DNA of 64,000 nucleotides from Sanguinoderma infundibulare (Eukaryota > Basidiomycota > Agaricomycetes > Polyporales > Polyporaceae), in contig JAVLRN010000008.1 in the NCBI GenBank assembly GCA_032821775.1, forward strand, positions 1 through 64,000, written 5' to 3'. The notes below the pieces were generated by a model. The model saw nothing but the letters and a program-made list of their open reading frames with translations. It was not told the origin of the DNA and did no database searches. Positions 32,621-43,734 of this stretch are shown here, piece after piece; the stretch's first letter is position 1, and each line of letters starts with the position of its first letter. The position numbers and the translations under genes were made by a program.

Positions 32621-33483
32621 TCTCTCTGTCCTCCTCGCCTGTTCTCATTCTGACTGTCGATTCGCAAGTGCCTCGGTCTCTGTTTGTCTCGCAGCCACAC
32701 TCTCTTGCTGGTGATGTCTACGGTCCACAAATCGCGCGTTCGCGCGCTCTCTCTTTTTGTAATAGATGCCGTGATGTATTGTTGCTCCGCCCGCCAAAAT
32801 TGATGATTTTGACCATTATTAAATTCCGTGTGCGTTGCATGGCCATGGGCGAGCACCAGAGAAATGTCTGCCAGGGAGCCCACTATACAGCAACTACAGC
32901 CATTCACCGTACACTACCATACGCCGGGGGACTATTGTAGTCCTCTACCATATCTTCCCATTAGTCCTGCATGGTGCTACAATATATCCCCATTGATCCT
33001 ACATGGCACTACAAGGAGCGCGCACCTATCCGACAGGCCACTACAGTATTTCCCCCGGCTCCGGCGAAATCCTACAGCGCCCTGGAGCACGCTCAGCTGT
33101 AAACTGTAGGGAATTAGCGTGTCCGCCGGAAGGCTGCAGAGCCAGAATCTAAACTGGAATATCGGGTGAGGCACCTACTAACCACTACAGAGCTAGTTGC
33201 ATTATTACAGGTCTTTCTAAACCTCGAACCCAGTTTGCTGATGGAGAACACGGCGGGCAAGGGAGTCCTTGAAAGCCGAGAACTGCTGCGATTGCGCCAT
33301 CTTGCGAATGATAAGATACTGAGCATCAACAGCCTGAGCGAAGGGCAAAAGTCTACCTTTCGAATGTCGGTGTACTCAAGGTTGAGCGCAGTCAAACTCT
33401 GTATGGGAATGGGAAAGGGAGGGGTCGGCTACGGCAGGTTATGAAAGATAAAAATGACCAAAATCAGAGACAAAGTTCCTGCC

Positions 33484-33547
33484 GGACGGATCAAACCCTG
33501 ATGAGCGGTGAGCCAAGCCGTGGCGTTAGCCACTACGCCATATGAGA
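33484..33547 (-). pseudogene. tRNA-Glu-like relic
   Basis: The minus strand reads TCATATGGCGTAGTGGCTAA (acceptor edge, A box and D-arm as in tRNA-Glu), a CTCAC in the anticodon region and GGGTTTGATCC in place of the B box. Stems no longer pair. It lies between HNH copy 1 and the WDR48-like gene, where tRNA-Glu would be expected from the other loci. Confidence 0.5.
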
Positions 33548-33633
33548 ACAACAAAAGTCATTGATTATCTATGTCCTTCTGGAAAGAAAGCTAGTGCGCT
33601 CCCGCTTTGACCGGGCGGGGTCGCCGTGAATGT

Positions 33634-36271
33634 CATCAGCAAACCGGGTTTGAGGTTTACAAAGACCTGTAACAATGCATGTAGCTCTGTAACCATCGTA
33701 GTGGTTAGTAGGTGCCTCACCCGATATTCCAGTTTAGATTCTGGCTCTGCAGCCTTCCGGCGGACACGCTGATTCCCTACAGTTTACAGCTGAGCGTGCT
33801 CCAGGGCATCGTAGGATTTCGCCGGAGATGGGGTAAATACTGTAGTGGCCTGTCGGATAGGTGCGCGCTCCTTGTAGTGCCATGTAGGATCAATGGGGAT
33901 ATATTGTAGCACCATGCAGGACTAATGGGGAGATATGGTAGCAGCATATAGGACTGATGCGGAGATATGGTAGAGGACTACAATAGTCCCCCAGCGTATG
34001 GTAGTGTACGGTGAAAGGCTGCAGTTGCCGTATAGTGGGCTTCCTGGAGGGCATTGCTTTGGTACTCGCCCACGACCATGCAACGCACACGAAACTTAAT
34101 AATGGTCAAAATCATCAATTTTGGCGGGCGAAGCAACACTACATTACGGCTTCTATTACGAAACGACAGAGAGCGCAAGCATGCAATTTGTGGACTGCAG
34201 ACATCACCAGAAAGACAGCATGAGACTGCCGCAGGCGCGAGCTCGAGTTTGGCCAAAGGCGCCGGGTCCATACTAGAATAACCCGAGGGGTCACGAGGTT
34301 CGTGTTAAAGTTTCCTTTGCGGAGAGAACGAGGTAGTATGCACTGCGTTCTGTGATCGGATGCGGCTGCTCGATGAGGCTCCTCCATTTCCGAACAGGGT
34401 TGATGGGGCAGTTGGCCGGGGTGTACCCTTACTCGCGAAGTTTTGCTTCAATGCTAGAGTGGGTTGAACCACTCAGAGCAACCGAGCGACATTCAAGTTA
34501 GGTGTTGGAACCAACCTCGCTCACTGAGCTCTCTTCGCCGCCTTAATTGCTCCTTTCCGCTCGCGCTCGGAGCGCTCCACCCAGGTCATCACCGCGAAAG
34601 CATGCTTGTTGGAGAAAGGCGGCATCCTCATGAGTGCAACATGAAAGGCTGATTCCGGTGACTCGGGACTCACTGCCTGCCTCTCACGCACATACGCAAA
34701 CCACCCCTCCAAGTTGATCCTCTCGAGCGCAGCGCGGGGAAGCGAGTGCAGGAAGATGCCTCGCGAACGCGATTTCTACGACCGACGTCGTGTGAAAGTT
34801 GCATATTGAAGATGTCCAGTCAGCGTGACAGTGCTCACCTTCCTCTGTGTCACATGGGACGAGCTTTAGCACGAGGCACTCCGCAGGATAAAACACGTTG
34901 GTACGCCCGTACAGGTGCGGACCGTCCAAGATGCTGCATGGGAAGAGAGAGAGATTGAGATCAGTGAGCAATGGATATGCATCACCACCTACTTCTCCAA
35001 GTAGCATTCAGCACAGAACCGGACCCTCATCGCGTGGTCGGTGCTGTACCCTCGCTTGCTTCCGCATGCCTGCTGCAACATTTAGTAATCAACTGAGGGA
35101 AAGGATGCATCAGGAATATACAATGCGATGACTCACAAAACAGTGGCGGCCAAATACGAGCATCGTGTGAGCGTGGCCGCCTCACGCGCCATGGCGCGCT
35201 CGCTGGTCTGGGCATCCTGACATATCTTGTCAATCCCGAGGTACGCCCGGGTATCCTCACTATATGCGCGCATACAGCCATGTACACGGTAGCTGGCATT
35301 GGAGGACTCACTACTTGGCTTTGTGATCCAGCCTGCGAAGGACCTGGATGGACGCGTCCTCGTCCTCTCCCCCGTCCTCATCCTGCCTGTCCTCCGCCCT
35401 GCCCTCACCATGTCCCACAACATTTGGAGCACTCTCGTCCACCTCCCCTTCATCACTAGAGTCCAGAAGCGGGATAATCGAGGGCTTACTTTGAGCAGGC
35501 TTCGGCCCGCCGTTGGAGGCAGCCATTTTCTTCGTTGTCATCGACACTTTCTTGAGCGTGGTGGGCGTTTTTTTTTGGCCGCGGTCGGTGTTTTCTTGGC
35601 CGGGGTTGATGCCGCCTTCTTGGGTGCGGGTTGGGAGTTCGAGACTGGGGGTTTGGCGGGCCTCGTGGGGTTGGCGCGACCCTTGCGTCTGAGTGAGGCC
35701 GTTCCTGATGGACATGTTGGACAGGGCTGCGAGATCGAGGATGAAAGAGGCCAAGAAGCGACTCTGAGATTGATGGGGAGCGCGAAGGTCATTTTATGGG
35801 GAAGTCGAAGGCGCATGTCATTGGAGAGAGAGAATCAGATGCTTCCGCGCGTATGGGGACAGGTTGGTCATGTGACCGTCTCCGCTCGCCAGCATCCGGC
35901 GCTCTCTTTCATATCGCTCTGGTGCACCCGGGTCCTACTGCACTGAATATCTGCGAAGTATTTCTCCCGGGCTATACCTGCTGTATTGCTCTGCAATAAT
36001 TGGCCGCACGCCGAGGATGAATTGCCTCACTTTGCAATGATTGATGGCATCCGTCGGCACAGCTACATTGCTCGGTAATAATTACTATCACCCGGCGGCT
36101 GCATTACAGGGCTCTACAATGATTAATGGTATACGGTTGAACCCTCCAGGATTCCATCGTATCCAACGACTTCCTACAGAGTCCTACACGATGGGGCCGG
36201 ATCCTGCGAAATCTGGCATAGCCCCTTAGCGCTTAGTGTAGCCTTGCAGGCAGGTTGCGCTTTTGCTGATG
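33634..36271 (-). mobile_element. CATCAG element, copy 3 (2638 bp, inverted)
   Basis: Ends are CATCAGCAAACCGGG at the left and the complement of CATCAGCAAAAGCGC at the right, so it lies opposite to copies 1 and 2. Flanked by GT on each side (33632-33633 and 36272-36273). End regions match copy 1. The interior differs: it has the full Lys-rich gene in place of the aminotransferase fragment. The right end lies 50 bp before the WDR48-like start codon. Only 390 bp separate it from copy 1. Confidence 0.82.
34521..35816 (-). CDS. Lys-rich / Cys-motif protein carried by the element
   Basis: Unrecognised family. Minus-strand exons: from MRLRLPHKMTFALP at 35816 through a Lys/Pro/Ala-rich stretch, an acidic run (GEDEDAS), then YEDTRAYLGIDKI...SERAMAREAATLTR, a Cys-bearing part (YSTDHAMRVRFCAECYLEN, FYPAECLVLKLVPCDTEE) and a helical charged tail ending KRAQ. 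The first exon needs a one-base correction at a run of nine A (in the 35571-35581 region, seen as T on the plus strand); either a sequencing slip or a true frameshift. One donor (GTTTTG) is unusual. It could be the element's own gene or a captured one. It is not similar to any transposase I can name. Confidence 0.45.
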
Positions 36272-36321
36272 GTTGAGCTCATCGTCCGCAACGTCCACCT
36301 CGCCCGCTCGACCCTCTCTTC

Positions 36322-39300
36322 ATGGCGCCTGCACGGCGTCGGGTGTCGTACGTGATACCGCCCCCAATCGACCCTCCACCGCGACTACAGCTACCTCCGC
36401 ATGGCGTCCCTCGCAATGGCTCGATAGGCCCGATTCTCATACCCATTCAATCCGCAGGTCCCCCTCCCCCTCCGACGCCCAAATGGGCTCAGCATCCGCG
36501 ACATCGACTCGGAGTCTCTTGCATCGCGCTCGATACGTCGACGCAGCTCGTTGGACGCGCCTCTCCAGAAGGCATCCTCTACACCGGCGGGCGGGATGGG
36601 ACGCCTATCGCTTGGGACCTGGGTGTCCCCATGAAGAGGCGTGCGCAGCGATACGGATATATGGGCAGGAGTCTGAGGAGGTGGGAGGTGATGACGAACT
36701 GGTCGGACGACGTGATCGAGGAGGAGGCGGAGGAGGGGGACGAATACCGGAGCGATGGCGACGTCTTGGGTGAGGTTACCGGTAGGGCGCGCCGCCGTAT
36801 ACCCACCGACACCATGATACCTTACGAGGAGCAGTGGGAGACGGACATAGACGCATACCAAGCTCTCAAGGTGCGTTCCAATTCCCTACTGCGTCCAGCG
36901 TTCGTCGCACCAACAGGCCTCACTCGCCACCCTCAGGCCCACCCGCCAACATCCCATTTCCGCCAAGCTGTACAAATGCACTCGGACTGGATCAACGATA
37001 TGATATTGTGTAATTATAATCAGACACGTACGTGGGCTCCACTATATCCTCGATTACAGTTCTTGACTTTTTCGCAGTTGTAACCGCATCTTCCGACGGG
37101 ACAATCAAAGCCTGGTCGCCCCACACCCATAGTCATACCACTCCTCTTCATGAACCCACCGTTGTTGGAACCCACTCCGACTATGTTCGCTGCTTGACGT
37201 ACTGGTGTGTGCTATCCCCGTTGCCTTATCACACGCCTCACATCCTGTAGCCGTGAACAGCAGTGGTTTGCTTCTGGATCATTCGACCGGACCATTAAGC
37301 TCTGGGACCTCGCATCCGCGTCGCATAGGACGGATTCGCTCATTACACTCCATGCCCCCGAAGGCGGCGGTCCCAAGGCATCCGTTTACGCGTTAACAAC
37401 TGATCCGTACGGCTCTATGATCGCGTCTGGATCGCCAGAGCGCGTCATTCGAATGTGGGACCCCAGGTCAGGCAAGCGAATAGCAAAGCTCGTCGGCCAC
37501 ACGGACAACATTCGTGCCATCCTCATGTCCGAAGACGGCAAATACGTGCGTCCTGTCGTGCTATGGCGCGCACAGTGTCCGTCTGACCGTCCGCCAGTTG
37601 CTTACAGGCTCTGCGGATGGTACGTATAATCAGTTTGCTCCAGATCAGGCACCTGAACGTTTCGGCAGCCTCCATCAAACTCTGGTCTTTGTCCTCTCAG
37701 CGCTGTCTGCATACGTTCACGCACCACACAGAATCTGTCTGGTCCCTCTTCTCATCGCACCCCGCGTTGGAGGTCTTCTATTCTGGTGATCGTTCTGGCT
37801 TGGTCTGCAAGGTCGACGTCGAGGGCTGTGCGGATGTCGCAGAGGGTGAATGTTTAGTGCTCTGCCAGGACTCGGGCTTGGATCGACCTGGAACGTCTGG
37901 CTCAGGTTCTGAGGGCATCAACAAGATCGTTGCTATGGACGACAACGTGCTCTGGGCAGCGTCGGGCAGCTCAAGCATCAAGCGATGGCGCCTTCCTCCA
38001 CGACGCGCACTCCGGGCCACAGCTCTGAGCGCGGAAGGTGCCACTGACAGCCCGGTCTCTTCCCCACCGCCCTTGGATTACCTCCCTGGCGCCCGCTCGA
38101 AATCTCCCGTACGTGACTCCTCTCTGTCTCAGCAGAACTCGCGGAGCAGCAGTCCCCTGGCATCGCGCTCTCCTCGCGTTTCGATCGCGCCCTCGCTGAC
38201 CTCAAACAACGGCGGGACGACGGTGGACCTTGAAATGGGCCCCCAACGCGAGGGCGAAGACACGTGGTACGGCATCCCCCTCGAGAGCCTTGTCCGCCTC
38301 ACTTCGCCCAACGACTCCGGCTTCGGCATGGTCGGGCGGTCCCTGCGCGGACACGACCCCGAGATCGCGACGCTATACTCCGCTGCGTCTGTGATGAGCG
38401 TACCACGCATGGTGCGCTCCCCCGTCCAGAACATCTTCAACCAGTCCGCGCCAGGGGCCATGCGCAGTCCGAGCCCATTTAAGAGCGACACCCTCCGGTC
38501 GCAGACGCGGCTGAACGAGGAGAGCCAGACGCTGCACGCGCCTCGCCCGCGGGTAGCGTTCGAAATCCGGGAAGTCGCGGCGGACGCGATCCCGCTCCGG
38601 CTCGAGGCGGACGAGGTCATCCACGGCGAACACGGACTTGTCCGTTGCGTGATGCTCAACGACCGCGTTCATGCCCTCACTGTCGACACCGCGGGCGAGG
38701 TAGCGGTGTGGGACGTCGTGCGCGGAGTGTGCCTCGGGCGGTACCCGTGCGAGGACGTCGCCGCGGCGAGCTTTCGCGGGAGCGATAGGAGCGGAAGCAA
38801 TGCGGGCGGGGACCCCGACTCTCCCGAGACGCAGCGGAGCCCGCGAGAGGCGCTGGAGACGGTGCGCGAGCGGATCGAGGGCGAGGCGGTCGTGCCGTCG
38901 TGGTCCGTGGTGGACACGAAGACGGGGGTGTTGACCGTGCATCTGGGCGAGAAGTGCTTCGAGGCCGAGATCTACGCGGACGAGGCGGGGTACGGGCATG
39001 AGCGGCAGTTTGGCGAGGAGGCGCGACGTGAGTTGCTCTTTCCTGCAGAAGTGAGAGGGTTTTGGCTGACGTCGGAATCAGTGAATATCGGCAAGTGGGT
39101 GCTACGCAACTTGTTTTACGGTTTCATCCGCGAGGAGCAACGTCAGGCCTCACGGCGGGCCCGAGAACATAGCTCTCACGACATATCCCAGCATCGGTTA
39201 CAGCGCGGTACCGCGCCGACTCATGTCGAGTTCAACAGCGCGAGTACATACGGGAGGAGTCGCGCCTCGTCAGACGTCTCCGTGCGTAGCTCGTCATCCG

Positions 39301-40708
39301 CCGCGACAGGTCCACGAAGCGCCACGATAATATTCTCCCCGAACATGCTTCCCGCCATTTCGCCCACCATGTCTGCGGCACCTCGTTCGTCCCCGCTCAT
39401 GACACCCTTGATTCCGCTGCACGGCGGTCTGCGCGATTCCGGACTGCCTCCTATTCCTCAGTCACCCAACCCTTCAGATGCACCACCCGTGTTGCACGGT
39501 TCGCGCGAGAGCCAACGATCGGACACCAGCGCGACAGCCATACCCCCTTCGGCCTACGGGACTGCCGGAAACGGCGACCACTTCTCACAGAAGGGCAGCA
39601 GCCGCCGTCCGTCCGTCTCGTCGCCAGGTGGCCCGATCACTGACGATTTCTCTGGGTGGGGCGGGAAATCGACGTCGTCGGTCAGCTCTGGGTCGGACAC
39701 GGCGCCGATCCAGACGCCGACGACGCCGACGATGGGGAGCCTGATGGGCAGGCTGAACAAGGCGTTCTCGAAGACGAAGCGGCAGGCGAGCGAGAGCGCG
39801 GGGACGACGTCGCAGGGTAGTGCTGCGGCCAGCACGCAGGCCGAGACGGTGGTTGGGGTGAGTGTCCTTCGGCCTGGTTCTCCAGCCGTTTTTTTGGTCT
39901 GACGACATTTATAAACTTTTCAGGATCCCTCGCCTCCCGTGAAAACGCCAGCACAAGCCCTTCTTGCAGGACCTATCACTCCGCCGCCCTCGAGCGAAGC
40001 GCCGAGTCTGCCGATCCCGCAGAACACCTCTGTCGTCATCTCGGAGGAGGCGCCATCGGGTTGGCTTACGCTGTACCGTGGACACGTCTCGAGCACGGCG
40101 ATGGATGCGAGATTACTGGAGGAAGTGATGCCGCTGTGGTTGCTTGAGTGTGTGCTGCAGAACAAGACGGCAACAGTCCCTGTCACGAAGGTCAGCTTCG
40201 TGTTGCTGCCGTTTAAGGAACCGGATGTCGAGCCATTGCCGGAGTTGTTGAACACGTATGTCTCCGTCGTCTGGTCTCGAGGGTCAGTGGCTAATATCCG
40301 TGCCCATGGTTGTAGGCAGCAGTCGAAGCTCACGGCGAGTCGCTTCCTGCGCGTTCGAAAGCTCACCGTTCACGTACGTCCTTGCCATCATCTATCCCGA
40401 CCTCGCCTTCAATGCTGACGGCCGTCCAGGTCCAGGACAAGCTCGAGAAGATCGCCAACGGGGGCGGCAACTCGCCAGTGACGCCCCGATCGTCGATCGA
40501 CCGCCGCTCGACGCACTCCTCCCGCGTGCGCGAGCACGACTCGCGCCCGCGGGCGGACGAGCAGTACGAGATCCTCTGCAACGGCGTGCTCCTCCCGCTC
40601 GAGATGACCCTCGCCGCCGTCCGGCAGTACGTCTGGCGGCAATCGGGGGAGCTCGTGATGCACTACCGCCGTAAGGCCCCCGTGCATCTAATAGTTCACG
40701 CGCAGTAA
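36322..40708 (+). CDS. WDR48/Bun107-like WD40 protein
   Basis: WDR48 (UAF1; Bun107 in fission yeast) binds and activates ubiquitin-specific proteases. Nine exons, phases all consistent: 36322-36870, 36937-37027, 37078-37204, 37251-37545, 37598-37619 (22 nt), 37669-39857, 39924-40255, 40316-40373, 40430-40708; 1313 aa. N-terminal WD40 repeats include [54 protein letters not shown] and LLTGSADASIKLW. A long Ser/Pro-rich middle follows. The C-terminus has the DUF3337-type part ending [20 protein letters not shown]. Start [14 protein letters not shown] agrees with family relatives. No defects seen, so probably functional, although an element ends 50 bp upstream. Fragments of its 5' end occur at four other places in the window. 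Confidence 0.9.
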
Positions 40709-41171
40709 CGAGGAGCCGCTCGAGCTCTGAACACCCATATTTATTGCATAGTACATTGTGGTTAATTCAGGTATACTTTGTATAACGGTGTTTGTAGACT
40801 TGGTGTTTGTAGTGATGTATCGTAACGGCGTATTCTTGGATTTCTGACGAGTTGCGGCTGACTCACCACGCCGGAAGTCTACCGTGAGCTGCCATCGCCA
40901 CCATGTGAACTAGGGGTAATCACGATACATAGGAACGTCTACAACGGTGTACAATTCACGGTGCACGTATCCCAAGATACATATAGTAGATATATCCAAT
41001 GCCAAGAAAATTGAAACACAACACCCAGTCCGAAGACGCGCACTTATCTTTCAATGAGTTTATCAGAGTCGTACCGCAGATGAGGATCTGGGTGGTTGGG
41101 GGTAGGAAAAAGAACCACGGAGAGTCGAGACTCCAACGCTGGCGGTCCCGTCTCCAGCTATGCTTCATGCG
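40709..41171. other. Intergenic between WDR48-like gene and 7-TM copy D
   Basis: 3' ends converge here, so it should contain both terminators and 3' UTRs. A/T-rich, with no supported gene. Confidence 0.5.
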
Positions 41172-42887
41172 TCAAGACTCAACCAAGAAGGTGCCCTTTA
41201 CAGCACGCTCGGCCTCGTCTAACGTGATGTTGTCGTGTAACTGAGGGGATGAGCCGTTGAGAGGCGAGGGGATGCCGATATGAATGACCGAACTTTGTGG
41301 ACGCCCGTCGTCGCTCGCGTTCGGATCCGCCATGGATGTGGGGTCGGTTGTAACCTCTGCCCGCACGGGAGACAGCGGGAATGCACGTGCCACATGGAGA
41401 GAGTACGCCATGGACTGTTTGTCGGCTTCGGACTTGTCGAGGGCGACGAGGATGATGATGACCGTCGGGTATAAGCCCTATGTGGCCCGAGGGGACCGCT
41501 GTACGTTAGCCTACAGTTTTCACTGTAGATATCGTGCGAGGACGCTTACGACAAGTGCCACGAGACAGCCTTCCATGAAGTACGACACGCCGGGGGACCA
41601 TGAGAACGTGGCGAAGGGCGAGGGATGCGGAGTTACGTTTACAGATAGAACCAGTGCCTGATAGAATCCACACTTTAATCAGGCTTCAATGATACGGAGC
41701 GGAGAGTACCTTACCCAGAGAATACAGTAGGCGATCCCTGACTGGATGAGCAGCGTAAGTGCACGCTGGACCCGACTCTTTTGAGTGAAGCTTCCTTTTG
41801 TGATCTGCCAGTGCTTCCTGTGGAGTCCGATGGGCCATCAGGTAAGAGAAACTTGATGACCATGTAAACGCTCACCAAGCTTTGTAGCCAACAAGTAATG
41901 TCGCTGCCACATTCGAGATGAGCGACAAGACAATGGCACATGGCCCGTAGAGGTCTTTGCCGAAATATGGACCCCGCGCAGCGACGACGGAGGGAGAATG
42001 TAGCATAGTAGAAGACATGTAATTCGTGCACGAAGTTTTCGTTTCCAGCACGCCCAATGCTAGTTGCGGCTATCAGCACAAAGCGCAGAAATGACAACGA
42101 CGAACGAACCTAGAGTAGCAAGCAAGGGAATGCAAAATGACAACAGGATTGCGCGTTTCTTGTCCCACAAGACCCAAACTCTCCACCAGACAATGGCATC
42201 GCCGATGAGAACCTGACTGAGTTGAGCACGCATTCGCGAAGAAGTCTCGACGCAGAGTAACATACGTTAAATATCATACTTGTTAAGCGAACACAGCCGC
42301 CTGTCCCCCATGCCATCTTCGAGTCGAGCGTCGAGGGGTCAGGTGAAGCAGGGATCGCTGTGCAATGCCCAGGAACCAGTACATCCTCTCCTATCCGGGG
42401 ATAGAAACAATCCGCTGGGGGTACTAGGGAGTATGCGGCTGACAAACTCGTTTCGATAGTGTGGAATATTTGAAACTCTGCCACAAGCACTGCAATCCAG
42501 GACACGACAGTTGCCAAGTACATTGCAGCAGTAGCATAGAGAAGGTATCTCTTTGCCCCTTTAAGACCCTTGCGACTAAGGAAGGTTGTGAGCAACAGTG
42601 AACGACGAGAGAATGAGGCTTACATTAGTGTTTTTGCAGCATACGCGGCACAAATAGTGTATATCCCTTCACACGGGGATGAGGGCGGGTAGCGATCGAT
42701 AGAATATTGAAGACTCACCCATGCATATCGTCGACAACAGCGCGACCACCATTTCAAACTTCATCTGCCCCAGTCCATAGCTGAGTACGTACAACTCTGT
42801 CGACGTATAGGCGAGCGTATTGTATGGGAGTGTGAACGTTGAATTCGGTTCTGGGTTGAAGGAGGATGCGTTGAGCGACACGGACAT
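41172..42887 (-). CDS. 7-TM membrane protein, family copy D
   Basis: All eight exons can be placed on the minus strand, from MSVSLNASSFNPEPNSTF at 42887 to a tail ending AVKGTFLVES. Membrane segments match the other copies (LLYATAAMYLATVVSWIAVLV, GDAIVWWRVWVLW, PCAIVLSLISNVAATLLVG, TLLIQSGIAYCILW). The extracytoplasmic loop before exon 4 is diverged (MAWGTGGCVRLTS where others have AWDSTQDCVGTTS), so one conserved Trp-Asp is lost. No stop or frameshift found. Confidence 0.75.
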
Positions 42888-43206
42888 GGTAGTGATGCGG
42901 GGTGGAGGTAACGCGCTTGGGGCTCCATGAAGCCGACCTTCAGTGCTGTTAAGGACCGCATGAGCGCCCGAGCGCGTCTCTTGAAGTGAGGCTATACGGC
43001 ATTTAACACAGGAGCCACGCCTTCGCGGAGACACCATCTGTCACGAATTGGAGTTTTGGAATGTGACATACCGAAACTTAACAAACCGTCGGAACGCAAA
43101 CAGACAGATGGACGTTGCAAACCACGCCCCGGGGACAGCACATATGGCGAAATGGGAACCTGCTGAGCATTATCGGACTCGAAAACTCTTCTTGGCTTAG
43201 TCTGCG
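42888..43206. other. 5' flank of 7-TM copy D
   Basis: Shares the conserved block seen upstream of copies B, E, F and G (GATGGTGTCTCC, AAGAGACGCGCTCGGGCG in reverse complement). Presumed promoter; no coding sequence supported. Confidence 0.5.
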
Positions 43207-43450
43207 GTGGAAACCTTGATTGTAGATAGGGCTATCAGGCGACATCGCGCAAGGAGATCCAGAGGGATGGAACAGACCTGCACCTCGGATTGGATGGGTA
43301 TGAGAATGGGGCCTATCGAGCCATTCCGAGGGAGTGGAGGTAGCTACGCCGTAGCCGCGGCGGAGGCTCTGTTGGGGACGTTATCACATATGGCACCCGA
43401 CGCCGTGCACTGTGCGCCGGCGAGGTGGACGTTGCAGACGGTGAGCTCAT
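43207..43450 (-). pseudogene. Fragment of the WDR48-like gene 5' end
   Basis: The reverse complement contains GCAACGTCCACCTCGCC, GCACGGCGTCGGGTGCCATA and the block corresponding to the first 40 codons of the intact gene (RRRV...YVI, then EPPPRLR). Start codon and frame are lost. Confidence 0.7.
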
Positions 43451-43504
43451 CGGCGCTTGCAGTGTCCCTGCAGGAACATTAACCTTCCTTACGTAATCAA
43501 GCCC

Positions 43505-43590
43505 TATATGTATGGCAATTTTGCGTCGCGGCTAAAGGTGCCACCTCTTTGAAGACTGTCCGGGGTTCGATTCACCAGCTGGGAATACCA
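43505..43590 (+). pseudogene. tRNA-like relic
   Basis: A GGGGTTCGATTC B-box match and a GCGTCGCGGCTAAAGGTGCC stretch resembling a D-arm, but no cloverleaf can be formed. It sits between a WDR48 fragment and an HNH gene, the place taken by tRNA-Glu relics elsewhere. Confidence 0.35.
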
Positions 43591-43734
43591 GGCGTTGGGT
43601 TTTCTTTTTTGTCTCTCAGCCCGGGATCCGTCGACTTTGACTACGCTCGGTATCGACCGCATTGAAATAGGGTAGACCCTTGTTCTTCGCTCAGTCTGTT
43701 GATGCTGAACGATATCCATCTTATCATTTGCAGG

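Larger units (their letters stand above)
30491..33243 (+). mobile_element. CATCAG element, copy 1 (2753 bp, TIR, 2-bp target duplication)
   Basis: Begins CATCAGCAAAAGCGC and ends in the complement of CATCAGCAAACTGGG, a 10-bp terminal inverted repeat. Flanked by GA on both sides (30489-30490 and 33244-33245). The end regions are dense in CTACA/TGTAG: about nine in the last 300 bp and four in the first 200. A TATA box (30851) precedes a Lys-rich reading frame. The interior carries that decayed frame and an aminotransferase class V fragment. No transposase is visible, so it is non-autonomous. About 2-bp duplications and C-A-T ends recall the CACTA/CMC group, but this is inference. Confidence 0.82.
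29798..33300 (-). pseudogene. HNH-nuclease-like gene copy 1, split by a mobile element
   Basis: HNH proteins use a metal-bound His-Asn-His site to cut nucleic acid; this family's target is unknown. N-terminal exon part at 33300-33244 (19 codons, starts MAQSQQFSAFKDS). Element 30491-33243 interrupts it. Coding resumes at 30490-30037 and, after an intron, 29969-29798. The core has CEICEREVPLTYHHLIPREVH, then LNSVAWLCR and CHSAVHGIAS, so the Cys ligands and H...N...H are all present. Leaving out the element and one 2-bp target copy gives 681 nt, 226 codons plus stop, with no stop inside. The C-terminus differs from copy 2 (ends SRAPRSR). Insertion makes this allele non-functional unless the element is removed. 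Confidence 0.8.

Noticed and set aside
30491..33243. Helitron interpretation of the element
   Set aside because: Helitrons lack terminal inverted repeats and insert between A and T without duplication; here ends are inverted and targets are duplicated by 2 bp (GA, GT, AT).
37617..39902. Separate 761-aa gene starting at 37617
   Set aside because: It is the large sixth exon of the WDR48-like gene; in-frame joining through the 22-nt exon completes a WD40 strand (GSADASIKLW).
43505..43590. Functional tRNA gene at the B-box match GGGGTTCGATTC
   Set aside because: Acceptor and anticodon stems cannot be formed; kept only as a relic.
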